A stretch of DNA of 64,000 bases from Streptomyces pyxinae. GTDB lineage: Bacteria; Actinomycetota; Actinomycetes; Streptomycetales; Streptomycetaceae. Position numbers and translations under genes: made by a program. Shown piece by piece: positions 43,388 to 52,090 of this stretch. Position 1 is the first letter of the stretch, and every line of letters starts with the position of its first letter. The stretch covers positions 62,001 through 126,000 of the forward strand of contig NZ_JANUGQ010000016.1 of the NCBI RefSeq assembly GCF_024756275.1, read 5' to 3'. The notes below the pieces were generated by a model. It did not search any database, was not told the DNA's origin, and worked only from the letters and a program-made list of their open reading frames with translations.

Positions 43388-44437
43388 TCACTCCTCGGAG
43401 GTCGCGGCGGAGCCGGCGGAATCAGGGGAATCAAGAGGATCGGGGGAGCCGGAGGCGCCGGGCAGGCCCGGGGCCTGTTCCGCGCCGGGGGCGGCCGGGG
43501 CCAGGGCGCGGACGGTGCGGGAGGGGCTGGGCCGGCCGAGCCGGCCGGCGAGCCAGAGGCTGGTGGCGGTGAGCCGGCCGAGGTCCACCCCGGTCTCGAT
43601 GCCGAGTCCGTGCAGCATCCACACCAGGTCCTCGGTGGCGAGATTGCCGGTGGCGGACTTGGCGTACGGGCAGCCGCCCAGACCGCCCGCCGAGGCGTCC
43701 ACCACGGTCACTCCGTGCTGGAGCGCGGCGAGCGTGTTGGAGAGCGCCTGGCCGTAGGTGTCGTGGAAGTGGACGGCGAGGGCGCCGGTGGGTATGCCCG
43801 CCTCGTTGCAGGCGGTCAGCAGCCGCCGGACATGGCCGGGGGTGGCCACGCCGATGGTGTCGCCCAGGCTGAGTTCGTCGCAGCCGAGGTCCATCAGCCG
43901 GCGGCCCACCCGGACCACCTGTTCGACCGGTACGGGGCCCTCCCAGGGGTCGCCGAAGCACATGGAGAGGTAGCCGCGCACCCGCAGCCCGTGCTCCACG
44001 GCCCGGGTGACGACCGGGGCGAACATGGCGAGCGCCTCGTCCACCGTGCGGTTGAGGTTGGCCTTGGCGAAGGACTCGGTGGCGCTGGCGAAGACGGCCG
44101 TCTCCCGGGCCCCCAGCGCCAGCGCCCGGTCGAGCCCGCGCTCATTGGGCACCAGCACCGGCAGCCGTACCCCCGCCAGCCCCCGGACCAGCGGGAACAG
44201 TGCTTCCGCGTCGGCCAGTTGGGGGACCCACTTGGGGTGGACGAAGCTGGTCGCCTCGATGGTGGAGAGACCGGCGGCGGCGAGGCGCTCGATGAACTCG
44301 GCCTTCACCTCGGTCGGTACGGTGCCCTGCTCGTTCTGGAGGCCGTCACGCGGCCCCACCTCATGGATGCGCACCCGGGCGGGCAGGGCCGGGTCGCGCA
44401 CGGTCATCGGCAGTCCGGCGCCGGTGTCGATGGTCAT
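43388..44437 (-). CDS. Hydroxymethylglutaryl-CoA lyase
   Basis: 349 residues. TIM-barrel lyase with VGPRDGLQNE (metal Asp), the SASESF-like SATESFAKANLNRT segment, ARVSMCFG-like YLSMCFGDPWEG, HFHDTYGQALSN (metal His pair) and the glycine-rich DASAGGLGGCPYAKSATGNLATEDLVWML loop bearing the catalytic Cys. It cleaves HMG-CoA to acetoacetate and acetyl-CoA, ending leucine degradation. ATG overlaps the stop of the carboxylase alpha gene by 4 bp. The C-terminal ~45 residues are a Pro/Ser-rich tail. Confidence 0.93.
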   Translation of the reverse strand: MTIDTGAGLPMTVRDPALPARVRIHEVGPRDGLQNEQGTVPTEVKAEFIERLAAAGLSTIEATSFVHPKWVPQLADAEALFPLVRGLAGVRLPVLVPNERGLDRALALGARETAVFASATESFAKANLNRTVDEALAMFAPVVTRAVEHGLRVRGYLSMCFGDPWEGPVPVEQVVRVGRRLMDLGCDELSLGDTIGVATPGHVRRLLTACNEAGIPTGALAVHFHDTYGQALSNTLAALQHGVTVVDASAGGLGGCPYAKSATGNLATEDLVWMLHGLGIETGVDLGRLTATSLWLAGRLGRPSPSRTVRALAPAAPGAEQAPGLPGASGSPDPLDSPDSAGSAATSEE

Positions 44438-46530
44438 CGCGCGTCCTCCAGCCGTACGGGGCCCGCGTCCGCGGAACCGGCTTCCGTGGAACTGGCTTCC
44501 GTGGGACCGCCGGAGTCCTGGTCCTTCGCGGGGCCGGTGGACTCACCGGCCCCCTGGGCGGCTTCCTCCGCCGGGACGACCACGGCCAGCACCTGGTCCA
44601 TGGCGACGGTGGTGCCGGGGGTGACCTCCAGCTCGGTGACCGTGCCGGCGTGCGGGGCGGAGATGACGTGCTCCATCTTCATCGCCTCCACCACCAGCAG
44701 GCTCTGCCCGGCCGCCACCTCGTCGCCCACCGCGACCTTCACCACCGTCACCGTGCCCGGCATGGGCGCGGCCAGGGTGTCGGCGCCGGACCGGGCGGCG
44801 CCGGAGAGCGAGGCGGCCACCGGGTCGTGGTCCCGGACGTGCCAGCTGTCGCCGTCCCGGCCCAGCCAGTCGCCCGCCCGGTGGAAGGTGTGGGTCACCC
44901 CATCGACGGTGACGGTCACCGAGCCCCCGGCCACCCGGGCGCCGGCCGGGGCCGTGCGGGCGACCGGCTCCCGGCCGGGCACCCGCAGCCAGTGGACCGG
45001 GGGCACGGCGGGGCCGCCCAGCCGCCAGCCGCCGGGCACCGAGAACGGGTCGGTCCAGCCGCCGGCGTCCGGCACCGGGGCCAGCGCGGCCTCCCGGACG
45101 GCCGCGGCGGCGGCGTACACCTCCTCCGGCACCCCGTCCGGCACCAGCGCGTCGGCCTCCCGCTCCACCAGACCGGTGTCGAGGTCGCCCGACACCACCT
45201 CCGGGTGGGCCAGCAGCCGCCGCAGGAAACCCGCGTTGGTCGGTACGCCGAGGGTGACCGTCCCGGCGAGCGCGGCCCGCAGCCGGCGCAGCGCGGCCGG
45301 GCGGTCGGGGCCGTACGCGATCACCTTGGCGAGCATCGGGTCGTACAGGCTGGAGACCTCGGTGCCGGTGCTCAGTCCGGAGTCGGTGCGCACCCCGTCG
45401 CCGGCCGGCTCGCGGAGCGCCAGCACCGCGCCACCGGAGGGCAGGAAGCCGCGCGCGGGTTCCTCGGCGCAGATCCGGGCCTCCACCGCGTGTCCGGTGA
45501 GGGTGATGTCGTCCTGGCCGAACGGCAGCGGCTCCCCGGCGGCCACCCGCAGCTGCCACTCCACCAGGTCGAGCCCGGTGATCAGCTCGGTGACCGGGTG
45601 CTCCACCTGGAGACGGGTGTTCATCTCCATGAAGTAGTACGCGGCAGGATCGCCGCCCGGCACGATGAACTCGACCGTGCCCGCGCCCCGGTAGCCGCAG
45701 GAGCGGGCCGCCTGGACGGCCGCCTCGCCCATCGCCGCCCGGGTCGCCTCGTCCAGCAGGACGGACGGGGCCTCCTCGATGATCTTCTGGTGGCGGCGCT
45801 GGAGCGAGCACTCCCGCTCGCCCAGGTGCACGACATTGCCGTGGCCGTCGGCCAGCACCTGGATCTCGATGTGCCGGGGGCGGTCGATCCACCGCTCCAC
45901 CAGCAGTGTGTCGTCCCCGAAGGAGGCACGGGCCTCCCGCCGGGCGGCGGCGATCTCGTCCGCCAGCGCCGCTTCCGACCGGACCAGCCGCATGCCCTTG
46001 CCGCCGCCGCCCGCCGAGGGCTTCAGCAGCACCGGCATGCCGATCTCCCGGGCGGCGGCGGCCAGTTCGGCGTCGCTCAGCCCGCTGCCCGAGGAGCCGG
46101 GCACCACCGGGACGCCGGCCGCCCGGACCGTCTCCTTGGCCCGGATCTTGTCGCCCATCAGGGCGATGGCGGAGGCGGGCGGCCCGACGAAGACCAGCCC
46201 GGCGGCCTCGCACGCCTCCGCGAAGGCGGCGTTCTCCGCGAGGAAGCCGTAGCCGGGGTGCACCGCTCGGGCGCCGGTCCGCCCGGCCGCCGCCAGCAGC
46301 CGGTCGGTGCGCAGATAGCTCTCGGTGGCGGCGGGCGGCCCGATCCGGACGGCGGTGTCCGCCTCCCGCACATGCCGGGCGTCGGCGTCCGCGTCGCTGA
46401 AGACGGCGACCGAACGCACCCCGAGGGCGCGGAGCGTACGGATCACCCGCACCGCGATCTCGCCCCGGTTGGCGACCAGCACCGTGTCGAACATGGCGGG
46501 CGTCGCGGACGCCGTACTCGTCGCAAGCAT
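44434..46530 (-). CDS. Acyl-CoA carboxylase alpha subunit (biotin carboxylase-BCCP), methylcrotonyl-CoA type
   Basis: 698 residues from ATG 46530 (GAGGGGA upstream). Biotin carboxylase domain about 14-460 (VLVANRGEIAVRVIRTL; ATP-grasp loop KPSAGGGGKGMR; MEMNTRLQVEHPVTELITGLDLVEWQL), a linker/BT-like region, and a C-terminal biotinyl domain with the biotin Lys in VVEAMKMEHVISAP. It carboxylates its biotin with ATP and bicarbonate for transfer by the beta subunit encoded 83 bp upstream. The C-terminal ~35 residues after the biotinyl domain are Ser/Thr/Glu-rich low complexity. Confidence 0.93.
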   Translation of the reverse strand: MLATSTASATPAMFDTVLVANRGEIAVRVIRTLRALGVRSVAVFSDADADARHVREADTAVRIGPPAATESYLRTDRLLAAAGRTGARAVHPGYGFLAENAAFAEACEAAGLVFVGPPASAIALMGDKIRAKETVRAAGVPVVPGSSGSGLSDAELAAAAREIGMPVLLKPSAGGGGKGMRLVRSEAALADEIAAARREARASFGDDTLLVERWIDRPRHIEIQVLADGHGNVVHLGERECSLQRRHQKIIEEAPSVLLDEATRAAMGEAAVQAARSCGYRGAGTVEFIVPGGDPAAYYFMEMNTRLQVEHPVTELITGLDLVEWQLRVAAGEPLPFGQDDITLTGHAVEARICAEEPARGFLPSGGAVLALREPAGDGVRTDSGLSTGTEVSSLYDPMLAKVIAYGPDRPAALRRLRAALAGTVTLGVPTNAGFLRRLLAHPEVVSGDLDTGLVEREADALVPDGVPEEVYAAAAAVREAALAPVPDAGGWTDPFSVPGGWRLGGPAVPPVHWLRVPGREPVARTAPAGARVAGGSVTVTVDGVTHTFHRAGDWLGRDGDSWHVRDHDPVAASLSGAARSGADTLAAPMPGTVTVVKVAVGDEVAAGQSLLVVEAMKMEHVISAPHAGTVTELEVTPGTTVAMDQVLAVVVPAEEAAQGAGESTGPAKDQDSGGPTEASSTEAGSADAGPVRLEDAR

Positions 46531-46613
46531 CGTCAGGGTGTCCCCTCGCAGGTCACGGGTCGCAGGTCACGGGCCGTGGCTCCGTCACAGGTCGCGTCGC
46601 AGGTCACGGCCCC

Positions 46614-48221
46614 TCACATCCGGAAGACGCCGTAGCCGGGTTCGCCCAGCGGCGCGTTGGCGCAGGCGGTCAGGGCCAGACCCAGCACCTGGCGGGTCTC
46701 CAGCGGGTCGATCACCCCGTCGTCCCAGAGCCGGGCGGAGGCGTAGTACGCGTTGCCCTGCTGCTCGTACTGGGCGCGGATCGGCTCCTTGAACGCGGCC
46801 TCCTCCTCGGCGCTCCAGGCGTCCCCGAGCTGGTCGCGCTTGACCGTGGCCAGCACCGAGGCGGCCTGTTCGCCGCCCATCACGGAGATCTTGGCGTTGG
46901 GCCACATCCACAGGAAGCGGGGGGAGTAGGCCCGGCCGCACATGGAGTAGTTGCCCGCGCCGTACGAACCGCCCACCACCACGGTCAGTTTGGGCACCCG
47001 GGCGCACGCCACGGCGGTGACCATCTTGGCCCCGTGCTTGGCGATGCCGCCGGCCTCGTAGTCCTTGCCGACCATGAAGCCGGAGATGTTCTGGAGGAAG
47101 ACCAGCGGAATGCCGCGCTGGTCGCACAGCTCGATGAAGTGGGCGCCCTTCTGGGCGGATTCCGCGAACAGGATGCCGTTGTTGGCGACGATCCCGACCG
47201 GGTGGCCGTGGATCCGCGCGAAGCCGGTGACCAGGGTCTGCCCGAACTCCGCCTTGAACTCCTGGAATCGCGAGGCGTCGGTGATCCGGGCGACGACCTC
47301 CCGGACGTCGTACGGCGTGCGCGGGTCGGCCGGCACCGCCCCGTACAGCCCGGCTGGGTCCACCTTGGGCTCCTCGGCGGGCTCCACCGACCAGGGCAGC
47401 GGGCCGCGTCCGGGCAGGGTGGCGACGATGTTCCGCACGATCCGCAGCGCGTGGGCGTCGTCCTCGGCGAGATGGTCGGTCACCCCGGAGACCCGGGAGT
47501 GCACCTCGCCGCCGCCCAGCTCCTCGGCGGTGACCACCTCCCCGGTGGCCGCCTTCACCAGCGGCGGGCCGCCCAGGAAGATGGTGCCCTGGTTCCGGAC
47601 GATCACGGCCTCGTCGCTCATCGCGGGGACGTACGCCCCGCCGGCGGTGCAGGAGCCGAGCACCGCCGCGATCTGCGGGATGCCGGCGCCGGACATCCGG
47701 GCCTGGTTGTAGAAGATCCGCCCGAAGTGCTCCCGGTCCGGGAAGACCTCGTCCTGCATCGGCAGGAAGGCGCCGCCCGAGTCCACCAGGTAGACGCACG
47801 GCAGCCGGTTCTCCAGCGCCACCTCCTGGGCGCGGAGGTGCTTCTTGACGGTCATCGGGTAGTACGTACCGCCCTTGACGGTGGCGTCGTTGGCGACGAC
47901 CACCACCTCCCGGCCGCTCACCCGCCCGATGCCGGCGATCACTCCGGCCGCCGGGGCCTGGTCGCCGTACATCCCGCCCGCCGCCAGCGGGGCCAGCTCC
48001 AGGAACGGCGAGCCCGGGTCGAGGAGCGTGTCCACCCGGTCGCGCGGCAGCAGCTTGCCCCGCGCGGTGTGCCGCGCCCGGGCCTTCTCGCCGCCGCCGA
48101 GCCGGACGGCGGCGAGCCGCGCCCGCAGCTCGTCGGCCAGCTCCTGGTGTGCCGCCTCATTGGCGCGCCAGGCCGGCGAGGCGGGATCCGCCGCGCTCGC
48201 CAGCACGGGTGCCTGCTGCAT
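46614..48221 (-). CDS. Acyl-CoA carboxylase beta subunit (carboxyltransferase), methylcrotonyl-CoA type
   Basis: 535 residues. Carboxyltransferase N and C domains: GKLLPRDRVDTLLDPGSPFLELAPLA, LGSCTAGGAYVPAMSDEAVIV, IFLGGPPLVKAATGEVV, FLQNISGFMVGKDYEAGGIAKHGAKM and MCGRAYSPRFLWMWPNAKISVMGGEQAA. The length and motifs are those of MccB/AccD1-type subunits. It transfers CO2 from biotin to 3-methylcrotonyl-CoA. First gene of the four-gene operon; divergent from the TetR gene with palindromic operators between. Confidence 0.93.
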   Translation of the reverse strand: MQQAPVLASAADPASPAWRANEAAHQELADELRARLAAVRLGGGEKARARHTARGKLLPRDRVDTLLDPGSPFLELAPLAAGGMYGDQAPAAGVIAGIGRVSGREVVVVANDATVKGGTYYPMTVKKHLRAQEVALENRLPCVYLVDSGGAFLPMQDEVFPDREHFGRIFYNQARMSGAGIPQIAAVLGSCTAGGAYVPAMSDEAVIVRNQGTIFLGGPPLVKAATGEVVTAEELGGGEVHSRVSGVTDHLAEDDAHALRIVRNIVATLPGRGPLPWSVEPAEEPKVDPAGLYGAVPADPRTPYDVREVVARITDASRFQEFKAEFGQTLVTGFARIHGHPVGIVANNGILFAESAQKGAHFIELCDQRGIPLVFLQNISGFMVGKDYEAGGIAKHGAKMVTAVACARVPKLTVVVGGSYGAGNYSMCGRAYSPRFLWMWPNAKISVMGGEQAASVLATVKRDQLGDAWSAEEEAAFKEPIRAQYEQQGNAYYASARLWDDGVIDPLETRQVLGLALTACANAPLGEPGYGVFRM

Positions 48222-48282
48222 CGTGTCGAGCCCCCTTGCCCGTACGACCCGCTCCGGCGGCGTCCGGTGACCGCCGCCGGCT

Positions 48283-48327
48283 GTTAGTGAACGTTAACTC
48301 GCGCTGTCCAGGTTAACGACCGCTAAC
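48283..48327. promoter_or_regulatory. Twin 16-bp palindromic TetR operators
   Basis: GTTAGTGAACGTTAAC (48283-48298) and GTTAACGACCGCTAAC (48312-48327), inverted copies of GTTAACGnnCRCTAAC with centres 29 bp apart (about three helical turns). Site 2 contains TTAACG, which with TAGAAT at 48337-48342 (18-bp spacing) makes a plausible tetR promoter. Confidence 0.8.
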
Positions 48328-48348
48328 GGCCTTGTCTAGAATTCCCCC

Positions 48349-49014
48349 ATGAGCACCAGGACCGACGCCCCCACCCGCCGCGAGCAGATCCTCCGGGAGG
48401 CCGCCCGCCTCTTCGCCGAGCGCGGCTTCCACGGCGTCGGCGTGGACGAGATAGGAGCGGCCGTCGGCATCAGCGGCCCCGGGCTCTACCGGCACTTCCC
48501 CGGCAAGGACGCCATGCTGGCCGAACTGCTGGTCGGCATCAGCGAACGGCTCCTCGACGGCGGGCGGCTGCGCGTGGAAGCGGCGGCCGGGGACGACCGG
48601 GCGCTGCTCGCGGCGCTCATCGACGGGCACATCGACTTCGCGCTCGACGACCGCTCGCTGATCATCCTGCACGACCGGGAGCTGGACCGCCTCCGGGACG
48701 ACGACCGCAAGCGGGTCCGCCGGCTCCAGCGGGAGTACGTCGAGCTGTGGGTCTCCGCCGTCCGCCGCCTCCACCCGGCCCCCGCCGAGGCCGAGGCCCG
48801 CGCGGCCGTGCACGCCGTCTTCGGCCTGCTCAACTCCACCCCGCACCTCGGCCCCGGCCTTCCCACCCGCGCCGCCACCGAAGCCCTCCTCCGCGCCCTC
48901 GCCCACGGCGCCTTCGCCGCGCTCCCGGCGGACGGGGCGGCCGGGTCAGGGGAGGGGGAGCCCCGGTCGGAAGACGGGGAGCCCCGGCCGGCCCGGGAGG
49001 TCGCGGGGGGCTGA
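48349..49014 (+). CDS. TetR-family regulator of the leucine-catabolism operon
   Basis: 221 residues. N-terminal HTH about 10-56 (RREQILREAARLFAERGFHGVGVDEIGAAVGISGPGLYRHFPGKDAMLAEL) and helical ligand domain with a C-terminal Pro/Gly/Glu-rich tail. The predicted -10 TAGAAT at 48337-48342 puts the transcript start at or within a base of ATG 48349, so the mRNA is probably leaderless. Divergence from the carboxylase operon and twin operators suggest a CoA-thioester-responsive repressor of both. Confidence 0.9.
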   Translation: MSTRTDAPTRREQILREAARLFAERGFHGVGVDEIGAAVGISGPGLYRHFPGKDAMLAELLVGISERLLDGGRLRVEAAAGDDRALLAALIDGHIDFALDDRSLIILHDRELDRLRDDDRKRVRRLQREYVELWVSAVRRLHPAPAEAEARAAVHAVFGLLNSTPHLGPGLPTRAATEALLRALAHGAFAALPADGAAGSGEGEPRSEDGEPRPAREVAGG

Positions 49015-49044
49015 GCGGGCTCCCGACGGCGGGGGCGGCCGCCC

Positions 49045-49128
49045 GGGGTGCGCCCGTCCGTACGGAGTGCGCGGGGTGCGCCCGTCCGTACGGGGTGCGC
49101 GGGGTGCGCCGCCCGTACGGGGATGCGC
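49045..49128. repeat. Three tandem 28-bp repeats
   Basis: Units 49045-49072, 49073-49100 and 49101-49128 (core CCGTCCGTACGGGGTGCGC), 1-3 substitutions per unit. In the 167-bp space before the phosphatase-family gene. Confidence 0.85.
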
Positions 49129-49181
49129 GGGGTGGCGGCGAGGGCCGCACGGGGGGCGGCGGGCGGCGGCACAATGGGGCC

Positions 49182-49967
49182 ATGCCGATACCCAGCCGTG
49201 CCGCCCTCGTCGAGCATCTCCTCCGGACCCGGATCGCCGGTGATGTCGCCACCCCCCGCGACAACAACCTGCTCCACTACCGCCGGCTCGCCAACGGCGA
49301 CCGCCACTACTGGTTCGGCCTGGAGCTGGGCGACCGCTGGACGGACGAGCAGGACGTGCTCGCCGTGATGGCCGAGCGGTGCGGGGTGATCGACGACCCG
49401 GCGCACCGGGCCGGCCAGGACACCATCGACCCGCAGCTCACCGCCGACGGCCTCGAACGGATGGCGGCCCGGCTGCGCAAGGCCGCCGCCGGGCGGGAAC
49501 GGGTGCTCTTCGCCACCGGCCACCCCGGTGCCCTGCTCGACGTGCACAGCCGCACCGCCGCCGCGCTGCGGGCGGCCGGCTGCGACATCGTGCGCATCCC
49601 GGGCGGCCTGGTCGCGGACGAGGGCTATGTGGTCCAGTTCGCGGACGTGGCGGTCTTCGAACGGGGCGCCAGCCTCTGGCACACCCACTCGCCCGAGCCG
49701 ATGAACGCGATCCTGGACCGGCTGGAGGTCCCGCCCGGCCTGGTGATGGCCGACCACGGGATGGCCGGGCGCGCCGGGCAGCGGGGCATCGACGCCATCG
49801 GGTTCGCCGACTGCAACGACCCGGCCCTGTTCATCGGGGAGGCGGAGGGCACCGTCCAGGTCGCCGTCCCGCTGGACGACCATGTGCTGGACCCGCGCTT
49901 CTACGAACCGATGACCGACTACCTGCTGGACGCGGCCGGGCTCCGGGGCGGCGTCGGGTCCAGGTAG
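49182..49967 (+). CDS. Phosphatase-annotated conserved Streptomyces protein
   Basis: 261 residues from ATG 49182; in-frame sequence upstream is the TetR tail read in another frame and the 28-bp repeat. Features: ALVEHLLRTRIAGDVATPRDNNL, a glycine-rich FATGHPGALLDVHSRTAAALRAAGCDIV, then MADHGMAGRAGQRGIDAIGFADCNDPALFIGEAEG. The D-x-D/H-rich segments look metal-binding, and homologues are usually named phosphatase, but the reaction is not established. Cytoplasmic. Its last 49 bp overlap the convergent CDF transporter gene. Confidence 0.7.
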   Translation: MPIPSRAALVEHLLRTRIAGDVATPRDNNLLHYRRLANGDRHYWFGLELGDRWTDEQDVLAVMAERCGVIDDPAHRAGQDTIDPQLTADGLERMAARLRKAAAGRERVLFATGHPGALLDVHSRTAAALRAAGCDIVRIPGGLVADEGYVVQFADVAVFERGASLWHTHSPEPMNAILDRLEVPPGLVMADHGMAGRAGQRGIDAIGFADCNDPALFIGEAEGTVQVAVPLDDHVLDPRFYEPMTDYLLDAAGLRGGVGSR

Positions 49968-51043
49968 ACCCGCCGTACCGCCGGGAACCGCTCCCGCAGC
50001 CTCGCCTCGGCCTCCTCGCAGGCCCGCTCCACCCGGCCGGCGCTCACCCGGTCCCGGAAGTCGACCTTGGCGGCCACCAGCACCTCGTGCGGCCCCTGGA
50101 TCAGCGTGGTCAGCTCCATCACGGCGATCAGGTCCGGCACCGCGAGCAGCTCCGCCCGCAGCGCCTCCCGGGTCTGCCGGGGCAGCGGCCGGCCCACCAG
50201 GTGCTCGATGTTGGCCCGCCCCAGCACCCAGGCGACGTACACCAGCACCGCGCCGATCAGGATCGACGCCACCCCGTCCCAGACGGCCGAACCGGTCAGC
50301 TGCTCGCCCAGCAGCCCGGCCGCCGCCAGCGCCAGACCGGCCAGCGCGGCCGAGTCCTCCATCACCACGGCCTTCACCGTGGTGTCGGGCGTCCGGCGCA
50401 GATACCGCCCGACCGGCGCCCGCCACCGCCGCGCCTCGCCGCGCGCCTGCCGGATCGCGGTCCGCAGCGACCAGCCCTCCAGCAGTACGGCGATCCCGAG
50501 CACGAGGTACGAGGCGAGCGGGCTGCCCGCCTTCTCGCCGGTGAGCAGCGCGTGCACCCCGTCGTACACCGAGAACACCGCGCCGCCGACGAAGGTCGCC
50601 ACCGAGGCGAGCAGCGCCCAGACGTACCGCTCGGGGCCGTACCCGAGCGGATGGTCCTCGTCGGCCGGTTTCCCGCTGCGCTTCAGCGCGGTGAGCAGCA
50701 GGACCTCGGTCACGGTGTCGGCCAGCGAGTGCGCCGCCTCCGACAGCATGGCGCTCGACCCGCTGATCACCCCGGCCACCGCCTTGGCGATCGCGATCCC
50801 CAGATTGGCCAGGGCCGCGACGATCACCGTGAAGGTGCTCTCGCCGTTCGTGTCCTTGCCGCTCTTGCCGCTCTTGCCGCTCTTGCCGCTCTCGCTGCCC
50901 TCGCTGCCCTTGCTGTCCCCGGGGCCCCCGCTGTGCCCGGTGTTCCCGCCGCCCCCGGGGTCTTCGCTGCTCCCGCTGTTGCCCCCGGGGGCCCCGCTGG
51001 TCCCGCTGTCCCTACTGGTCCTGGTGTCCTCAGCCTCCGCCAT
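49919..51043 (-). CDS. Cation diffusion facilitator (CDF) transporter
   Basis: 374 residues from ATG 51043. Six predicted membrane helices between about 70 and 285; metal-site motifs SEAAHSLADTVTEV in TM2 and VMEDSAALAGL in TM5, and a C-terminal cytoplasmic ferredoxin-like domain (about 295-365). Probably exports Zn, Mn or Fe in exchange for protons. The N-terminal ~65 residues are Gly/Ser/Asp-rich with SGKSGKSGKSGK, an unusually long soluble tail that could itself bind metal or be disordered. 3' end overlaps the phosphatase gene by 49 bp. Confidence 0.88.
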   Translation of the reverse strand: MAEAEDTRTSRDSGTSGAPGGNSGSSEDPGGGGNTGHSGGPGDSKGSEGSESGKSGKSGKSGKDTNGESTFTVIVAALANLGIAIAKAVAGVISGSSAMLSEAAHSLADTVTEVLLLTALKRSGKPADEDHPLGYGPERYVWALLASVATFVGGAVFSVYDGVHALLTGEKAGSPLASYLVLGIAVLLEGWSLRTAIRQARGEARRWRAPVGRYLRRTPDTTVKAVVMEDSAALAGLALAAAGLLGEQLTGSAVWDGVASILIGAVLVYVAWVLGRANIEHLVGRPLPRQTREALRAELLAVPDLIAVMELTTLIQGPHEVLVAAKVDFRDRVSAGRVERACEEAEARLRERFPAVRRVYLDPTPPRSPAASSR

Positions 51044-51091
51044 GCCACCCCAGGTGCCCCGGCGGCGGCTCCCCCGAACCACTCACGGCCG

Positions 51092-51703
51092 CTACGAGCC
51101 GTCCGGCGCGGCGCCCGGCCGCCCCTCGGCGTACCCCGTCGCCCGATAGGTGCCGGCCGCCTCGACGCTCTCGTCGTACGCCCCCGGGCCGTACGCCTCC
51201 CGGGCCTCCGCCTCCGGGTCGTTCCGCCCGCGCACGGCCGCGTACGCCAGGGCGGCCGTCACGGCGTCCTCGACCAGCGCGGCCGGCCAGTCCGGCCATC
51301 CCCACTCCCACGCGGCCCGCCGCCACCGCGCCCCGGCCACCGCCGCCCCGGCGGCCGTCGCCACGCCCACCAGCGCACCCCGCACCGGGGGGCCGCCCGC
51401 GACCCCGCGACCGGTGTCCCGCGCCGCCAGCAGCCCGCCGGTGAGTCCACCCAGCACCAGCCGGGGCAGCAGGCCCGCCGGGGCCAGCCGGCTGGGCGTG
51501 GCCGGCAGCTTGTCCGCCACCGCCTCACCGACCGCCCCCAGCAGCGCCCCGCCCCGGCCCCATCGCCGGGCCAGCAGCCCGCTCCCCGGGTCCCCGGGCC
51601 GGGCGGTCAGCGCCACCGCCGCGAGCCCCGCCTGGCTCCGCAGCCCGCTCGCCGCGCCCACCAGCGCCGCACGTGCCCAGTTCGTCCGGAATCCGCCGCT
51701 CAT
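51092..51703 (-). CDS. Small integral membrane protein (DUF4126-like)
   Basis: 203 residues from ATG 51703 (GAGGAGGAG upstream). Glycine/alanine-rich hydrophobic segments at about 10-30, 48-62, 72-95 and 103-125 suggest three or four membrane helices; the C-terminal ~40 residues are polar (EAYGPGAYDESVEAAGTYRA). Resembles DUF4126 membrane proteins. Divergent from the peptide-methyltransferase unit and in line with the CDF transporter; function unknown. Confidence 0.7.
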   Translation of the reverse strand: MSGGFRTNWARAALVGAASGLRSQAGLAAVALTARPGDPGSGLLARRWGRGGALLGAVGEAVADKLPATPSRLAPAGLLPRLVLGGLTGGLLAARDTGRGVAGGPPVRGALVGVATAAGAAVAGARWRRAAWEWGWPDWPAALVEDAVTAALAYAAVRGRNDPEAEAREAYGPGAYDESVEAAGTYRATGYAEGRPGAAPDGS

Positions 51704-51710
51704 CGCTCCT

Positions 51711-51815
51711 CCTCGCAGGTGACGGCCCGGCACCTGACGGCCGCGCACCTGACGGCCTCGTACCCGACCCTTCGCACCTGACGGTCTCGTATCCGACGGT
51801 CTCGTATCCGACGGC
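51711..51815. repeat. Tandem repeats upstream of the peptide gene
   Basis: Imperfect units GCACCTGACGGCC (twice near 51720-51757) and two exact copies of TCTCGTATCCGACGG near 51785-51815. About 150 bp before the short peptide gene. Confidence 0.6.
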
Positions 51816-51962
51816 GCCGGGTGCGGCTCCCGCCACCACCCCGCGCGCCTGCCACCGCATCATGCTTCCACGCGCCCCCGGCGGGAAACGTCGTCCCCTA
51901 CCGGCCCCTTGTCGCCGTTGGCCAGGATGGTCCTCCCGGACCGACCGGCCGAAGGGGACATC

Positions 51963-52079
51963 ATGGGCAAGCACGAGAAACCGCAGCCGAACCCGGGCCA
52001 GGGCAAGCCGCCGCCCGGCAATGCCGACGGCCAGGTCCCGCCGCCGCCTCCGTCCGACGGCAAGCACAAGAAGGACTGA
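51963..52079 (+). CDS. Candidate RiPP precursor peptide (imiditide-like), 38 residues
   Basis: ATG 51963 with a strong RBS (GAAGGGGA, 4 bp upstream) and TGA at 52077-52079. The peptide is Pro/Gly/Lys-rich with a basic N-terminus (MGKHEKPQPN) and basic C-terminus (GKHKKD). It contains two Asp-Gly pairs, D22-G23 (NADGQ) and D32-G33 (SDGKH), separated by a run of five prolines. Asp-Gly is the preferred site for aspartimide formation by PIMT-like methyltransferases. The methyltransferase gene begins 11 bp after the stop, so the two are co-transcribed. No ATP-grasp or lanthipeptide enzyme is nearby. Function is inference. Confidence 0.75.
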   Translation: MGKHEKPQPNPGQGKPPPGNADGQVPPPPPSDGKHKKD

Positions 52080-52090
52080 AGGGCCGGCCC

